Assembly: GCF_006658505.1 (NCBI RefSeq)
Contig: NZ_VFUZ01000007.1
Coordinates: forward strand, 186,001 to 250,000
From: Mesorhizobium sp. B2-4-15
GTDB taxonomy: Bacteria; Pseudomonadota; Alphaproteobacteria; Rhizobiales; Rhizobiaceae
Reading direction: 5' to 3'
Length of the DNA: 64,000 bases
In this document: piece after piece, positions 26,195-35,410 of the stretch
How the letters are laid out: each line of letters starts with the position of its first letter
Numbering within the stretch: position 1 is the stretch's first letter
The notes under the pieces: generated by a model
Database searches by the model: none
Seen by the model: only the letters and a program-made list of their open reading frames with translations
Told to the model about the DNA's origin: nothing
Position numbers and translations under genes: made by a program

Positions 26195-26536
26195 TTATTT
26201 CTTGGCGTTCTGGTTGGCTACCGGCTCGCCCTTGACGCGCACGTCGGCAATCGTCGAGCGCAGCGCCGTCACCTTGGTGCCACCGCCAAGGTCGATCTCG
26301 AGTTCATTGTCGTCGATCACCTTCGTCACCTTGCCGACGAAACCGCCGCCGGTGACGACCGTGTCGCCGCGACGGACCGCCGCCAGCATCTCGCCGCGCT
26401 TCTTCAGCTGCGTGCGCTGCGGGCGGATGATCAGAAAATACATGATTACGAAAATCAGGACAAACGGCAAAATGCTGATGAGCATATCGGGAGAGGCGCC
26501 GCCAATGCCTTGGGCGTATGCCGGTGTCACGAACAT
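26195..26536 (-). CDS. yajC: preprotein translocase subunit YajC
   Basis: Small Sec accessory protein of 113 residues with one membrane helix (about 20-37) followed by IRPQRTQLKKRGEML and a cytosolic beta domain (DTVVTGGGFVGKVTKV). The ATG at 26536 has AGGAG 7 nt before it. First gene of the yajC-secDF-Mth938-NDUFAF6-like unit, with the upstream DNA shared with a divergent ATPase gene. Confidence 0.95.
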   Translation of the reverse strand: MFVTPAYAQGIGGASPDMLISILPFVLIFVIMYFLIIRPQRTQLKKRGEMLAAVRRGDTVVTGGGFVGKVTKVIDDNELEIDLGGGTKVTALRSTIADVRVKGEPVANQNAKK

Positions 26537-26690
26537 CAAGGTACTCCTGAATTTTGAAAAACGGCCGCCAAACCGAATGCAGTGAAAATTTGGCGGCCCC
26601 GCGAAATTTGGCCGGAATATAGTCGGTAAAGTTGTCAATGCAACTGCGCGGCCGGGCAAATCGGCTGCTTTTCCGGCCTGTTTGGCCGTG

Positions 26691-26746
26691 TTAGAGCAGG
26701 ATCGCGAAAAGCGCGAGCCGGTTTTCGGAAAACATCACGCTCGAAC
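26691..26746. repeat. degenerate rhizobial intergenic palindromic element
   Basis: Imperfect inverted repeat beginning TTAGAGCAGGATCGCG and closing with AACATCACGCTCGAA. Its core (AAAAGCGCGAGCCGGTTTT) resembles that of the two elements at 32301 and 34176. Such mosaic palindromes are widespread between rhizobial genes. It lies in the promoter region between yajC and the ATPase gene. Confidence 0.7.
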
Positions 26747-26831
26747 AAAAGGTTGGAGCCGGTTTCGAACCCGACGGAATCGAACGGGTCCCACCTGCCC
26801 GCCCCAAAGAGACGAACCAAGAAGACCCGAA

Positions 26832-27707
26832 ATGACCGACAGCACCATCGACGCCCTCAACGAGAAACTTGACCGCCTGATCGAGGCTGTCGGCCGCCTC
26901 GCCCCACCGCCAGTGCCTGAAACCGGCCTTGGCGAGGCCGATTGTTTCGTCTGGCAGGCCGATCCCGGCTATCTGGAGCCGGTGCGCAAGGTCAACCGCG
27001 TCGACATCGGCCTGATCCGTGGTGTCGATCGCGTCCGCGACATCCTTGTCGACAACACCGAACGCTTCGCCGCCGGCTTTGCTGCCAACAACGTGCTGTT
27101 GTGGGGCGCTCGCGGCATGGGCAAATCGTCGCTGGTCAAGGCCGTGCATGCCGAGATCAACGCCAAGGCCAAGTCCGACCTGCCGCTGAAGCTGATCGAA
27201 ATCCACCGCGAGGACATCGACACGCTGCCGAAGTTGATGGGTTTGCTGAAAGCCGCTCCCTTCCGCTTCATCCTGTTTTGCGACGACCTGTCCTTCGACC
27301 ACGACGACACGTCCTACAAGTCATTGAAGGCGGCGCTCGAAGGCGGCGTCGAGGGCCGCCCGGCCAATATCATCTTCTACGCCACCTCGAACCGCCGCCA
27401 CCTGCTGCCGCGCGACATGATCGACAATGAGCGCTCGACCGCCATCAACCCGTCCGAAGCGGTCGAGGAGAAGGTCTCGCTGTCCGATCGTTTCGGCCTT
27501 TGGCTCGGCTTCCACAAATGCTCGCAGGACGAATATCTCGATATGATCAACGGCTATGCCAGCCATCATGGCCTCGACATCGACCCCGAGCAGCTTCGCG
27601 CCGAGGCACTGGAATGGGCAACGACGCGCGGCAGCCGCTCGGGCCGTGTCGCCTGGCAGTTCATCCAGGACCTGGCGGGCCGGCTCGGCAAGCCATTGAA
27701 GGATTGA
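26832..27707 (+). CDS. DUF815 AAA-type ATPase
   Basis: Cytoplasmic P-loop ATPase of 291 residues. Walker A is GARGMGKSS at about 96-104 and Walker B FILFCDDLSF near 147, with FYATSNRRH as sensor 1. The C-terminal part holds a helical lid (RSGRVAWQFIQDLAGRL). The N-terminal 20 residues form an amphipathic helix. The cellular role is not established. It is divergent from yajC and isolated from the next gene by a terminator. Confidence 0.88.
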   Translation: MTDSTIDALNEKLDRLIEAVGRLAPPPVPETGLGEADCFVWQADPGYLEPVRKVNRVDIGLIRGVDRVRDILVDNTERFAAGFAANNVLLWGARGMGKSSLVKAVHAEINAKAKSDLPLKLIEIHREDIDTLPKLMGLLKAAPFRFILFCDDLSFDHDDTSYKSLKAALEGGVEGRPANIIFYATSNRRHLLPRDMIDNERSTAINPSEAVEEKVSLSDRFGLWLGFHKCSQDEYLDMINGYASHHGLDIDPEQLRAEALEWATTRGSRSGRVAWQFIQDLAGRLGKPLKD

Positions 27708-27788
27708 TCCATGTCGCCCAGGCGGGCTCGGTCTCGCGACCACGACATGCACGGAAACAAAGACTTAAACCAAGAAACCAACTGAAAG

Positions 27789-27862
27789 AGCCCGCTCCTT
27801 GCGGAACGGGCTGAGCCGGCGGGCCGGACTGGAGGTCAGACGGCCCGCAAATCGCTTTTTTT
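27789..27862 (+). terminator. double-hairpin terminator after the DUF815 gene
   Basis: A first stem at 27789-27798/27803-27812 has one mismatch. A second (GCGGGCCG / CGGCCCGC, 27819-27826 and 27841-27848) is followed by a run of seven T at 27856-27862. It serves the plus-strand ATPase gene, next to the end of the convergent lipoprotein gene. Confidence 0.7.
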
Positions 27863-27865
27863 ATT

Positions 27866-29392
27866 CTATTCGAGATAAGTCGAGGGATCGACCGGCGCCG
27901 AGTTCTTGCGCACCTCGAAGTGCAGCTTCGGCGCGTCCGTCGTGCCGCTCATGCCCGAGAGTGCGATTTCCTGGCCGCGCTTGACCTTCTGGCCGCGCTG
28001 CACCTCGATCGAGCTGGCATGGCCGTAGACGGTGACCAGACCGTTCTCGTGGCGCACCAGGACCGTATTGCCGAATTCCTTGAGTCCATCGCCGGCATAG
28101 ATGACGACGCCGTTCTCGGCCGCTTTGATCGGCGTTCCCGTGGGCACGGCGATGTCGACGCCGTCCCTGCCGGATCCGAAGCCGGAGATCACCCGGCCGC
28201 GCACCGGCCAGCGCATCTTGCCGATGCCCGTGGCATCCGGCGCCACCGCCTCGTCGTCCTCGGCCTGCTGGATGACCTTCGCATCCTTCTTCGGCGGCGT
28301 GTAGGATGCCAGCGTTTCCGAGGGTGTGGCCTTTGCGGCGGGCTGCGTGGTGGCCGTGGTCACCGGGTCGACCTTGGCCGGCTTTGCGCTGGCGACTGTC
28401 GCGGTTCCACCGGCCGGCACTTTCAGGGTCTGGCCGATCTTGAGCAAGCCATCCTTCATGCCGTTGGCCTGCTTCAGGGCAACGACGCCAACGCCGGTCT
28501 TCCTGGCAATCGAGGACATCGTGTCGCCGGACTGGACCGTATAGGTGCCGGCGGCGCCGCCAGCCTTGGCCACCTGCGCTGGCTTGGGCTCCTTGGGCTG
28601 GCTTGTGGCGGCCGACGCATCGACCTGAGCCGCGGACTTGCCCTCCTTGAGCTTCGGCTGCTGCGGCAGAACGGCGACCTTGTCCGGCGCGGTGGCCGGC
28701 AGGTCGTGCTTGCCGTCCTTGGCCGGCTTTGCATCGGCGACCTTCGATTCAGCCTTGCTCGAATAGGCATAGGCCGGGATGACGATCTTCTGACCGGTCT
28801 TCAGCCCCTTGGTCGGGCTCAGGCCATTCACCTTCATGATGACCTCGGCCGGCACCTTGTAGTGCGCCGCCAGGCCGGAAATGGTTTCGCCGTCCCGGAC
28901 GACGATCTCGGTCGCGTGCGGCGTGCCGGCCTGGGCCATCTTCGGCTCGTCGGGCTGGGCATTCTTGAACGGCTTTGCGGCCGGCGCGACGGTGCCGGTT
29001 GTCGTCCTGTCGACATGGGGAGCGGGCCGAGACAGGGCCGGCGCCGATGCGACACGCACCGGATTGGCGGCGGGCGCGAGCGCCGGAGCGGCCTGGGCTG
29101 AAACCGGCGGCGGCAACGGCCGGCTCGAAACCGGTTCAAGGCTGGAGCGGGCGACCGATTGCGTGTGGCTGCCGTCGAGCGGGGCTGCCGAGACGTCGCC
29201 CGGATAGGGCTGTACGGCATCCTGCTTGTTGATGATCGCGCGCTGATTGTTGGTCGAGGAAGTGAAAACGTCGTCGACACTGTTGAACCGCGAAGCCTGG
29301 GAACTGCATCCGGCCGCCGCGCCCGCAATCATGAGAACAGCGCAGCCCCGCGCCAGATTGCGACTGTTTGCCTTCAAAACATTGAGTTGCAT
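27866..29392 (-). CDS. LysM/LytM-domain lipoprotein, NlpD-like (degenerate M23)
   Basis: Outer-envelope protein of 508 residues: lipoprotein signal with lipobox AAAGC (Cys29), a long Pro/Ala linker, two LysM peptidoglycan-binding domains (about 161-206 and 283-326), and a C-terminal LytM/M23 domain (about 395-500). The zinc site is incomplete: the first His is replaced by Arg409 ahead of Asp413, and the final HxH is reduced to Lys489-Leu-His491. Such domains activate amidases rather than cleave. It closes a serS-surE-pcm cluster, an order also known for nlpD elsewhere. Septal wall splitting is the likely role. Confidence 0.88.
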   Translation of the reverse strand: MQLNVLKANSRNLARGCAVLMIAGAAAGCSSQASRFNSVDDVFTSSTNNQRAIINKQDAVQPYPGDVSAAPLDGSHTQSVARSSLEPVSSRPLPPPVSAQAAPALAPAANPVRVASAPALSRPAPHVDRTTTGTVAPAAKPFKNAQPDEPKMAQAGTPHATEIVVRDGETISGLAAHYKVPAEVIMKVNGLSPTKGLKTGQKIVIPAYAYSSKAESKVADAKPAKDGKHDLPATAPDKVAVLPQQPKLKEGKSAAQVDASAATSQPKEPKPAQVAKAGGAAGTYTVQSGDTMSSIARKTGVGVVALKQANGMKDGLLKIGQTLKVPAGGTATVASAKPAKVDPVTTATTQPAAKATPSETLASYTPPKKDAKVIQQAEDDEAVAPDATGIGKMRWPVRGRVISGFGSGRDGVDIAVPTGTPIKAAENGVVIYAGDGLKEFGNTVLVRHENGLVTVYGHASSIEVQRGQKVKRGQEIALSGMSGTTDAPKLHFEVRKNSAPVDPSTYLE

Positions 29393-29567
29393 CGCACTAA
29401 CCCGCACAAACTCTGCACCAACTGGTCAGGATTAAAGCGCGTTAATGTTACTGGTCAGTTAACCCCATGGAATCCGAGATAAATTTTCTTAAAATATTTG
29501 AGGATGGCCGGTCGTGCACTTCGGCAGGCTGAACCCACCCGGATGGCGGGCGGCGCCTGACGAAAAG

Positions 29568-30221
29568 CTACATCACCGCTGCCAGGCTGCGCAGGATCGG
29601 CTGCAGGCGCACAAGGCCGATATCCTCGCGCTCGAAACGGCTGCCGACCTTGGTCAGCTTGGCCAGCACCTGCTCGCCCTCCTCCGGGCCGATCGGTGCG
29701 ATGACAATGCCGCCGCTCGACAATTGGTCGAGCAGAAAGCGCGGCAGGCTGTCGAAAGCCGCCCAGGCGACGATGCGATCGAACGGTCCTTCAGCGGGCA
29801 AACCGGCGGAACCGTCGGCCTGGCGCGCAATGGCGTTGCTGATGCCGAGCGCCTCGAAGCGCTGTTTTGCCTGTTCGGTCAGGGTCTTGTAGCGATCTAT
29901 GGTAATGATGCGCGCGGCAAGCCGCGACATCACCGCAGCGGTGTAGCCCGAGCCGGTGCCGATCTCGAGCACACGATTGCTGGGCTCGATGGCTAGTGCC
30001 GCGATCACCGCCGCCTGCATGTCGGCGCCTTCGATCGCCTCGCCGCATTCGATCGGCAACATTCGGTCTGACCAGGCGATCTGGTGGAAGTGGGGCGCCA
30101 GGAAACCGCGCCGTGGTGTCGCCTCGAAAGCCGCGATCAGCGCCTTCGGCACGGTCCCCCTGCCGCGCAGGCGCAGCAGGAAAGCGGCGAAGCCTTCGCG
30201 ATCGTCGATGCCATGGTTCAT
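29568..30221 (-). CDS. pcm: protein-L-isoaspartate O-methyltransferase
   Basis: Repairs isoaspartyl residues in aged proteins using SAM. Of 217 residues, motif I is [14 protein letters not shown] near 85, with post-I strand IITIDRY and motif II region [10 protein letters not shown]; the N-terminal substrate loop includes [14 protein letters not shown]. The start overlaps the surE stop by 4 bp. The surE-pcm-nlpD order is the classic stationary-phase cluster of proteobacteria. A second, more divergent member occurs at 56166. Confidence 0.92.
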   Translation of the reverse strand: MNHGIDDREGFAAFLLRLRGRGTVPKALIAAFEATPRRGFLAPHFHQIAWSDRMLPIECGEAIEGADMQAAVIAALAIEPSNRVLEIGTGSGYTAAVMSRLAARIITIDRYKTLTEQAKQRFEALGISNAIARQADGSAGLPAEGPFDRIVAWAAFDSLPRFLLDQLSSGGIVIAPIGPEEGEQVLAKLTKVGSRFEREDIGLVRLQPILRSLAAVM

Positions 30222-30976
30222 GCAAGCGCCTTGCTCAGCTGGTCACGAATCTCATGCGCGGTGAGGTCGAGCTGCAACGGCGTCACGGACACCAGACGGT
30301 TGCGCAGGGCAAAAAGGTCGGTGCCCTGCTTGCCCTCTACCGGCTCACGGCCGAAGCGCAGCCAATAGTAAGGCAGGCCGCGCCCGTCGCGGCGTTCGTC
30401 GACCCAGAGGCTGTGCACCAGCTTGCCCTGCGTGGTGACCACGGTGCCGGCGACTTCCTCGGGAAGGCAGTTTGGAAAATTGACATTGAGCAGCACGCCG
30501 TCGGGCAGCGGCGTCGCGACGAGCTTCTTCAGCAGCGCCGGCGCCAGCGCCTCGGTGGTCTCGTAAGGAACAACGCGGTCCTCGCCGACATAGCTGTAGC
30601 CCTGGCTGAGAGCGATCGACCTGATGCCGAGCAGCGCGCCTTCCATGGCGCCGGCGACGGTCCCCGAATAAGTGACGTCGTCGGCGATGTTGGCGCCCGA
30701 ATTGATGCCGGACAGGATCAGGTCGGGTGCACCGGGCAGGATCTTCTTCACGCCCATGATGACGCAATCGGTCGGCGTGCCCCGTACGGCAAAGTGCTTT
30801 TCGCCGATCTTGCGCAACCGCAGCGGCTCCGAGATCGACAGCGAATGCGCATAACCGGACTGGTCCTGCTCCGGCGCCACCACCCAGACATCGTCGGACA
30901 GCGTACGGGCGACGCGCTCGAGCGATGCCAGCCCCTCGGCATGAATGCCGTCGTCGTTGGTCAGGAGAATGCGCAT
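30218..30976 (-). CDS. surE: 5'/3'-nucleotidase SurE
   Basis: Metal-dependent survival-protein phosphatase acting on nucleoside monophosphates, 252 residues. The active-site opening [11 protein letters not shown] carries Asp8 and Asp9, and [10 protein letters not shown] carries the conserved Asn. Its start shares one base with the serS stop (TAATG) and its stop overlaps pcm by 4 bp, so serS-surE-pcm are tightly coupled. Confidence 0.96.
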   Translation of the reverse strand: MRILLTNDDGIHAEGLASLERVARTLSDDVWVVAPEQDQSGYAHSLSISEPLRLRKIGEKHFAVRGTPTDCVIMGVKKILPGAPDLILSGINSGANIADDVTYSGTVAGAMEGALLGIRSIALSQGYSYVGEDRVVPYETTEALAPALLKKLVATPLPDGVLLNVNFPNCLPEEVAGTVVTTQGKLVHSLWVDERRDGRGLPYYWLRFGREPVEGKQGTDLFALRNRLVSVTPLQLDLTAHEIRDQLSKALA

Positions 30977-32280
30977 TATTTCGATTCGATCTTTTCCAGG
31001 CCACCCATGTAAGGCCGCAGCACTTCAGGAATGGTTACGCTGCCATCTTCATTCTGGTAGTTCTCGATGACAGCTATGAGAGCGCGGCCGACAGCTGTGC
31101 CCGAACCGTTGAGCGTATGGACGAAGCGGTTGCCCTTGCCTTCCTTGTCCTTGTAGCGGGCGTCCATGCGGCGCGCCTGGAAATCGCCGCAGACCGAGCA
31201 GGACGAAATTTCGCGGTACGCATTCTGGCCGGGCAGCCAGACCTCGATGTCATAGGTCTTGCGCGCGCCAAAACCCATGTCGCCGGTGCACAGGACCATG
31301 GTGCGGAACGGCAGTTCCAGCCGCTTCAGCACTTCCTCGGCGCATTGCGTCATCCGTTCATGCTCGGCCAGCGACGATTCCTGGTCGGTGATCGATACAA
31401 GCTCGACCTTGTAGAACTGGTGCTGGCGCAGCATGCCGCGCGTGTCGCGCCCGGCCGAGCCCGCTTCAGACCGGAAGCACGGCGTCAGCGCGGTGTAGCG
31501 CAGCGGCAGCTTTTCATGCGCGGTGATTTCCTCGCGCACAAGGTTGGTGAGCGGCACCTCGGCGGTGGGGATGAGGCCAAGCCTGCTCTCTCCGTGCGGC
31601 GTGAAGAACAGATCCTCCTCGAATTTCGGCAATTGGTTGGTGCCGAAAAGCACCTCGTCGCGCACCATCAGCGGCGGGATCACTTCCTCATAGCCGTGCT
31701 CGGTCGTATGCAGGTCGAGCATGAACTGGCCGATCGCCCGTTCCATCCGCGCCAGGCCGCTCTTGAGCACGGTGAAGCGCGAGCCTGAAAGCCTGGCCGC
31801 CCGCTCGAAATCCATCATGCCGAGCGCTTCGCCGATCTCGAAATGCTCCTTCACCCAGTTCGGTCGCGCCGGTATCTTGCCGACGACATGCCTGACGACA
31901 TTGTCGTGCTCGTCCTTGCCGACAGGCACATCATCAAGCGGCACATTGGGCAGCACCGCCAGCGCATCATTGAGCGCCTTGTCGAGCTCACGCTCGCGCG
32001 CCTCGCCGTTCTGGATGAAGGTCTTGATCTCGCCGACTTCCGCTTTCAGTTTTTCGGCAAGGGCGGCATCGCCCGAACGCATGGCGTTGCCGATCTCCTT
32101 CGAGGCGGCGTTGCGGCGCTCCTGCTTGATCTGCAGCTCGGTCACATGTTCGCGCCGCGCCTCGTCCCTGGCGATCAACCCATCGACAGTGGATTGCGCC
32201 TCGCCCGCCGGCCACGAGCGCTTGGTGAGCGCCTCGACAAGGGCTTTCGGGTTGTCGCGAATCCATTTGATGTCAAGCAT
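30976..32280 (-). CDS. serS: seryl-tRNA synthetase
   Basis: Class II synthetase of 434 residues. The first ~110 residues form the tRNA-binding coiled coil. Motif 2 lies in [15 protein letters not shown] and motif 3 in [19 protein letters not shown]. Also recognisable is the serine-site segment near [18 protein letters not shown]. First gene of the serS-surE-pcm group, separated from the tat operon by a terminator and a palindromic element. Confidence 0.97.
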   Translation of the reverse strand: MLDIKWIRDNPKALVEALTKRSWPAGEAQSTVDGLIARDEARREHVTELQIKQERRNAASKEIGNAMRSGDAALAEKLKAEVGEIKTFIQNGEARERELDKALNDALAVLPNVPLDDVPVGKDEHDNVVRHVVGKIPARPNWVKEHFEIGEALGMMDFERAARLSGSRFTVLKSGLARMERAIGQFMLDLHTTEHGYEEVIPPLMVRDEVLFGTNQLPKFEEDLFFTPHGESRLGLIPTAEVPLTNLVREEITAHEKLPLRYTALTPCFRSEAGSAGRDTRGMLRQHQFYKVELVSITDQESSLAEHERMTQCAEEVLKRLELPFRTMVLCTGDMGFGARKTYDIEVWLPGQNAYREISSCSVCGDFQARRMDARYKDKEGKGNRFVHTLNGSGTAVGRALIAVIENYQNEDGSVTIPEVLRPYMGGLEKIESK

Positions 32281-32300
32281 GGTTTATCCGTCCTCAGGTA

Positions 32301-32345
32301 GCATGTCGCCCAAAAGTGCGCAGCGGTTTTGGGACAACGACATGC
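32301..32345. repeat. rhizobial palindromic intergenic element, copy 1
   Basis: Forty-five-bp imperfect palindrome with ends GCATGTCG and CGACATGC and core CCAAAAGTGCGCAGCGGTTTTGG. It differs from the copy at 34176 at only three of the 45 shared positions. It lies between the tat terminator and serS. Confidence 0.88.
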
Positions 32346-32352
32346 AAATCAA

Positions 32353-32393
32353 AAACTGAAACGCATCGCCTTGATGGCGATGCGTTTCAGTTT
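32353..32393 (-). terminator. strong intrinsic terminator of the tat operon
   Basis: Perfect 18-bp stem (arms 32353-32370 and 32376-32393, core GAAACGCATCGCC) with a TTGAT loop. On the minus strand the stem ends in CAGTTTTTGATTTG, giving the T tract, 92 bp after the tatC stop. Confidence 0.85.
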
Positions 32394-32484
32394 GAGGGGC
32401 GTAAACCGCATCCTTGATCGATGCAAGATGAGGCTGGGCGGCGGTTGTCGTTTTCCGCCGCTGTCTCGGGCCTAGCTGCGTGCG

Positions 32485-33360
32485 TTACGAAGCTGCCGGC
32501 GCTGGAGGTTCGTCAGGGGTCTTGTCCGCGACGGTTTCGCCTGCCTCCTGCTTCTCGCGCGCCATGCGCTCGCGCTCCTGGCTGCGTTCGATCAGCCGGG
32601 ACGACCAGATGGCGACCTCGTAGAGCAGGATGGTCGGGATGGCGAGACCGATCTGGCTCATCGGATCGGGCGGTGTCAGCACGGCGGCGACGACGAAGGC
32701 GATGACGATCGCCCATTTGCGCTTCTCGGCAAGCGCCTTGGACGACAGCATGCCGACGCGTGTCATCAGGCTGGTCACCACCGGCAGCTGGAACACCAGG
32801 CCGAAGGAGAAAATCAGCGTCATGATCAGGCTGAGATATTCCGACACTTTCGGCAGCAGCGAAATCTGGACCTGCTCGTCCGTGCCGGTCTGCTGCATGG
32901 CGAGGAAGAACCACATCACCATCGGCGTGAAGAAGAAATAGACCAGCGAAGCGCCCATCAGGAACAGGACGGGCGATGCGATCAGGAACGGCAGGAAGGC
33001 GTTGCGCTCGTTCTTGTAGAGGCCGGGCGCGATGAATTTGTAGATCTGCGTGGCGATCAGCGGAAAAGCGATGACCATGCCGCCGAACATGGCGAGCTTG
33101 ACCTGGGTGAAGAAGAATTCCTGCGGCGCGGTGTAGATCAGCTCGACCTTGTGCGGATCGAGCCCCGCCCATTTCGTCGCCCATTTGAACGGGACGACCA
33201 GCAGGTTGAACAGCCGCTTGGCGAAGAAGAAGCACACCAGGAAGGCAACGAAGAAACCCCCGAGCGACCAGATCAGCCGGCGGCGCAACTCGATGAGATG
33301 CTCGATCAACGGCGCCGACGATTTTTCGATCTCGTCTTTTTCCTTGTCCGAAACGCTCAC
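32485..33360 (-). CDS. tatC: twin-arginine translocase subunit TatC
   Basis: Receptor core of the Tat export system, six membrane helices, 291 residues. N-terminal LIEHLIELRRRLI is the signal-peptide recognition patch, and FAPGLYKNER-type loop FIAPGLYKNERNAFLPF contains the conserved Glu. The C-terminal ~45 residues are charged and Pro/Ala-rich. It overlaps tatB by 4 bp, giving the order tatA-tatB-tatC on the minus strand. Confidence 0.97.
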   Translation of the reverse strand: MSVSDKEKDEIEKSSAPLIEHLIELRRRLIWSLGGFFVAFLVCFFFAKRLFNLLVVPFKWATKWAGLDPHKVELIYTAPQEFFFTQVKLAMFGGMVIAFPLIATQIYKFIAPGLYKNERNAFLPFLIASPVLFLMGASLVYFFFTPMVMWFFLAMQQTGTDEQVQISLLPKVSEYLSLIMTLIFSFGLVFQLPVVTSLMTRVGMLSSKALAEKRKWAIVIAFVVAAVLTPPDPMSQIGLAIPTILLYEVAIWSSRLIERSQERERMAREKQEAGETVADKTPDEPPAPAAS

Positions 33361-34157
33361 TTGGCGGCTCCCGCCGTCTTCCTGGTCACCGGCTTCGCCG
33401 GAGCAGGCTTCGGTTCGGCTTTCGCCCCAGCCTTTGCCGCAGTCACCTTGGCAGCAGGCGCCTTTGCAGCAGTCGTCTTTGCAGCTGTCGTCTTGGCAGC
33501 GGCGGGCTTCGTCGCGGCGGCCTCAGGCTTTGCCGCCGTCACGGGCTTTGCCGACGCCTTGGGCGCTGGTGCGGCTTTTGCCGTCACCGCCTTCGCGGGT
33601 GTCGAGGCCTTCGACGGCCCTTTTGCCTCCGGCGCCGTCCTGGCGGCCTTCTTTGCCGCAGGTGCCTTCGGCGCCACGGGAGGTTCCGTGGATGCCGGCA
33701 CCACCGAAGCATCGGTCATTGCCGGGAAAATCGGCGTTGCCGGCGCGGCATCTGGCGCGTTGACACCAGGCATTTCCGTCGCACCGTTCTTCAACGGCTC
33801 GGCCGCCTGCGGTGCCGAGGCGGCAGGTGTCGCCGGATCAGCGGCAGGCTTCGGCTTCATCGCCGCGTCGACGCCGGCGCGCACGTCGGCCGCCGCCTGC
33901 TCGAACGGATTGAGCTGCTTGCGGATCTCTGCAACCGGGCTGAGGCCCCTGAGCTCGTCGACCGATTTCTTGACCTCGTCGAGCTCGGCTTCCTTCAGCG
34001 CCTCGTTGAACTGTTTCTGGAAGTCGGCCGCCATGGTGCGCAGCTTCGCCGTCGTGCGGCCGAAGGTGCGCAGCATGTTGGGCAAATCCTTCGGCCCGAC
34101 GACCACGATCATGACGATCGCGATCACCAGCATTTCGGTCCAGCCGACTTCAAACAT
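33357..34157 (-). CDS. tatB: twin-arginine translocase subunit TatB
   Basis: Protein of 266 residues: one N-terminal helix (MFEVGWTEMLVIAIVMIVVV), the hinge GPKDLP with family Gly-Pro, an amphipathic helix to about 70, then a long low-complexity tail of Ala, Lys, Pro and Thr with short repeats such as AAKTTAAKTTAAKAPAAK. It works with TatC to bind RR-signal peptides. The tail is longer than in Escherichia coli TatB (about 170 residues in all). A palindromic element separates it from tatA. Confidence 0.95.
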   Translation of the reverse strand: MFEVGWTEMLVIAIVMIVVVGPKDLPNMLRTFGRTTAKLRTMAADFQKQFNEALKEAELDEVKKSVDELRGLSPVAEIRKQLNPFEQAAADVRAGVDAAMKPKPAADPATPAASAPQAAEPLKNGATEMPGVNAPDAAPATPIFPAMTDASVVPASTEPPVAPKAPAAKKAARTAPEAKGPSKASTPAKAVTAKAAPAPKASAKPVTAAKPEAAATKPAAAKTTAAKTTAAKAPAAKVTAAKAGAKAEPKPAPAKPVTRKTAGAAK

Positions 34158-34175
34158 GGCTATCAGTTCCGACTA

Positions 34176-34224
34176 GTGCTTGTCGCCCAAAAGTGCGAAG
34201 CGGTTTTGGGATAACGACATGCAC
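34176..34224. repeat. rhizobial palindromic intergenic element, copy 2, inside the tat operon
   Basis: Forty-nine-bp imperfect palindrome with ends GTGCTTGTCG and CGACATGCAC, near-identical to the element at 32301. It occupies most of the 84-bp gap between tatA and tatB and would be transcribed in the tat message, where it can fold into a hairpin. Confidence 0.88.
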
Positions 34225-34241
34225 AAAGCAACACCGTTGGC

Positions 34242-34463
34242 TCAGCTCTTGCTGACTTTTTCCTTGGCTGCCGAAACGGTTTCGTCGGCGCGGTGCTCGA
34301 CGGTGCGCTTGTCGTCGGCAACGTCGTCGTCGGCCATGCCCTTCTTGAAGCTCTTGATGCCCTTGGCCATGTCTCCCATCAGCTCCGGAATCTTGCCGCG
34401 GCCGAACACCAGAAGCACGATGACCAGCACGATCATCCAGTGCCAAATCGAAAATGAACCCAT
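34242..34463 (-). CDS. tatA: twin-arginine translocase subunit TatA
   Basis: Pore-forming Tat component of 73 residues: one membrane helix ([15 protein letters not shown]), the [24 protein letters not shown] amphipathic helix, and an acidic tail. First gene of tatABC on the minus strand. 179 bp separate it from scpB, leaving space for a promoter of its own. Confidence 0.96.
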   Translation of the reverse strand: MGSFSIWHWMIVLVIVLLVFGRGKIPELMGDMAKGIKSFKKGMADDDVADDKRTVEHRADETVSAAKEKVSKS

Positions 34464-34642
34464 AGCAAATCTCTCTCGAATGTTTTCCCTGGCGATGATC
34501 TATGCGTTTTCGCGTTGGGATTCAAACACAACCGCGACAGAGTTTATGAAAGGGTGACGGATGTCACGCATTTTCAGCGAAGCGGCCCGCTACCAAACGG
34601 CGCATGTAAAGCCGGAAAGCAGCTTTTGATAGGCGCCCTTGG

Positions 34643-35410
34643 TCAATCTTCCGTGACGCGCGGCGTCAGCAGGCCGAGCTCCTCGAGATCGATGTCGGTC
34701 AACGGATCCTCGTCCTCGCTCAGTACGTCGGGGTCGGCCGGCGGCAGCGGGATCGAGAAATTCGACGGCATGCGGCCCGAAAGCAGGCCGGCGCCCTTCA
34801 ATTCCTCCATGCCGGGAAGATCACGGATTTCCTCGAGCGCAAAATGGTCAAGGAAGGTTTCGGTGGTACCATAAGTGACGGGACGGCCAGGCGTTTTGCG
34901 GCGGCCGCGCATACGCACCCATTCCGTCTCCAGCAGCGTGTCGAGTGTGCCTTTCGAGGTTTCGACACCACGGATGTCCTCGATCTCGGCGCGCGTCACC
35001 GGCTGGTGATAGGCAATGATCGCCAGCACTTCGAGCGCGGCCCGCGACAGCTTGCGCTGCTGCACCGTGTCGCGGCTCATCAGGAAGGCAAGATCGCCGG
35101 CGGTGCGGAACGCCCAGGCATCGCCGACCCGGACCAGATTGACGCCGCGCCGGGCGTAGATCTGCTGCAATTCCACCATCGCAAGCGCGGTGTTGATGCC
35201 ATCTGGAAGGCGTGCGGCAAGCTGCTTTTCGCTGACCGGTTCGGCACTGGCGAAGACGATCGCCTCGGCCATGCGCATGGCCTCGGCCATATGCAGGCGC
35301 TCGGCCGGATTCTGTTCCGGATTCTGGGCTGAAGCCTGGTCGAGTTCGCCCTCTTCCTGCTCGTCGTCCACCTTGAAGGGGATAACCGAAGCGTTGGCGC
35401 GTTCGCTCAT
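34643..35410 (-). CDS. scpB: segregation and condensation protein B
   Basis: Kite-protein subunit of the SMC-ScpAB condensin, 255 residues. Two winged-helix domains occupy about 40-200, with ALEVLAIIAYHQPVTRAEIEDIRGV as the family hallmark and GRPVTYGTTETFLDHF in the second. The last 50 residues are acidic. It overlaps scpA by 4 bp. Acts in chromosome segregation. Confidence 0.95.
   Translation of the reverse strand: MSERANASVIPFKVDDEQEEGELDQASAQNPEQNPAERLHMAEAMRMAEAIVFASAEPVSEKQLAARLPDGINTALAMVELQQIYARRGVNLVRVGDAWAFRTAGDLAFLMSRDTVQQRKLSRAALEVLAIIAYHQPVTRAEIEDIRGVETSKGTLDTLLETEWVRMRGRRKTPGRPVTYGTTETFLDHFALEEIRDLPGMEELKGAGLLSGRMPSNFSIPLPPADPDVLSEDEDPLTDIDLEELGLLTPRVTED

Noticed and set aside
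23969..26557. Very long open frame antisense to secDF and yajC
   Set aside because: It is the mirror of a well-supported GC-rich gene; its product is Arg/Asp/Gln-rich with no known fold.
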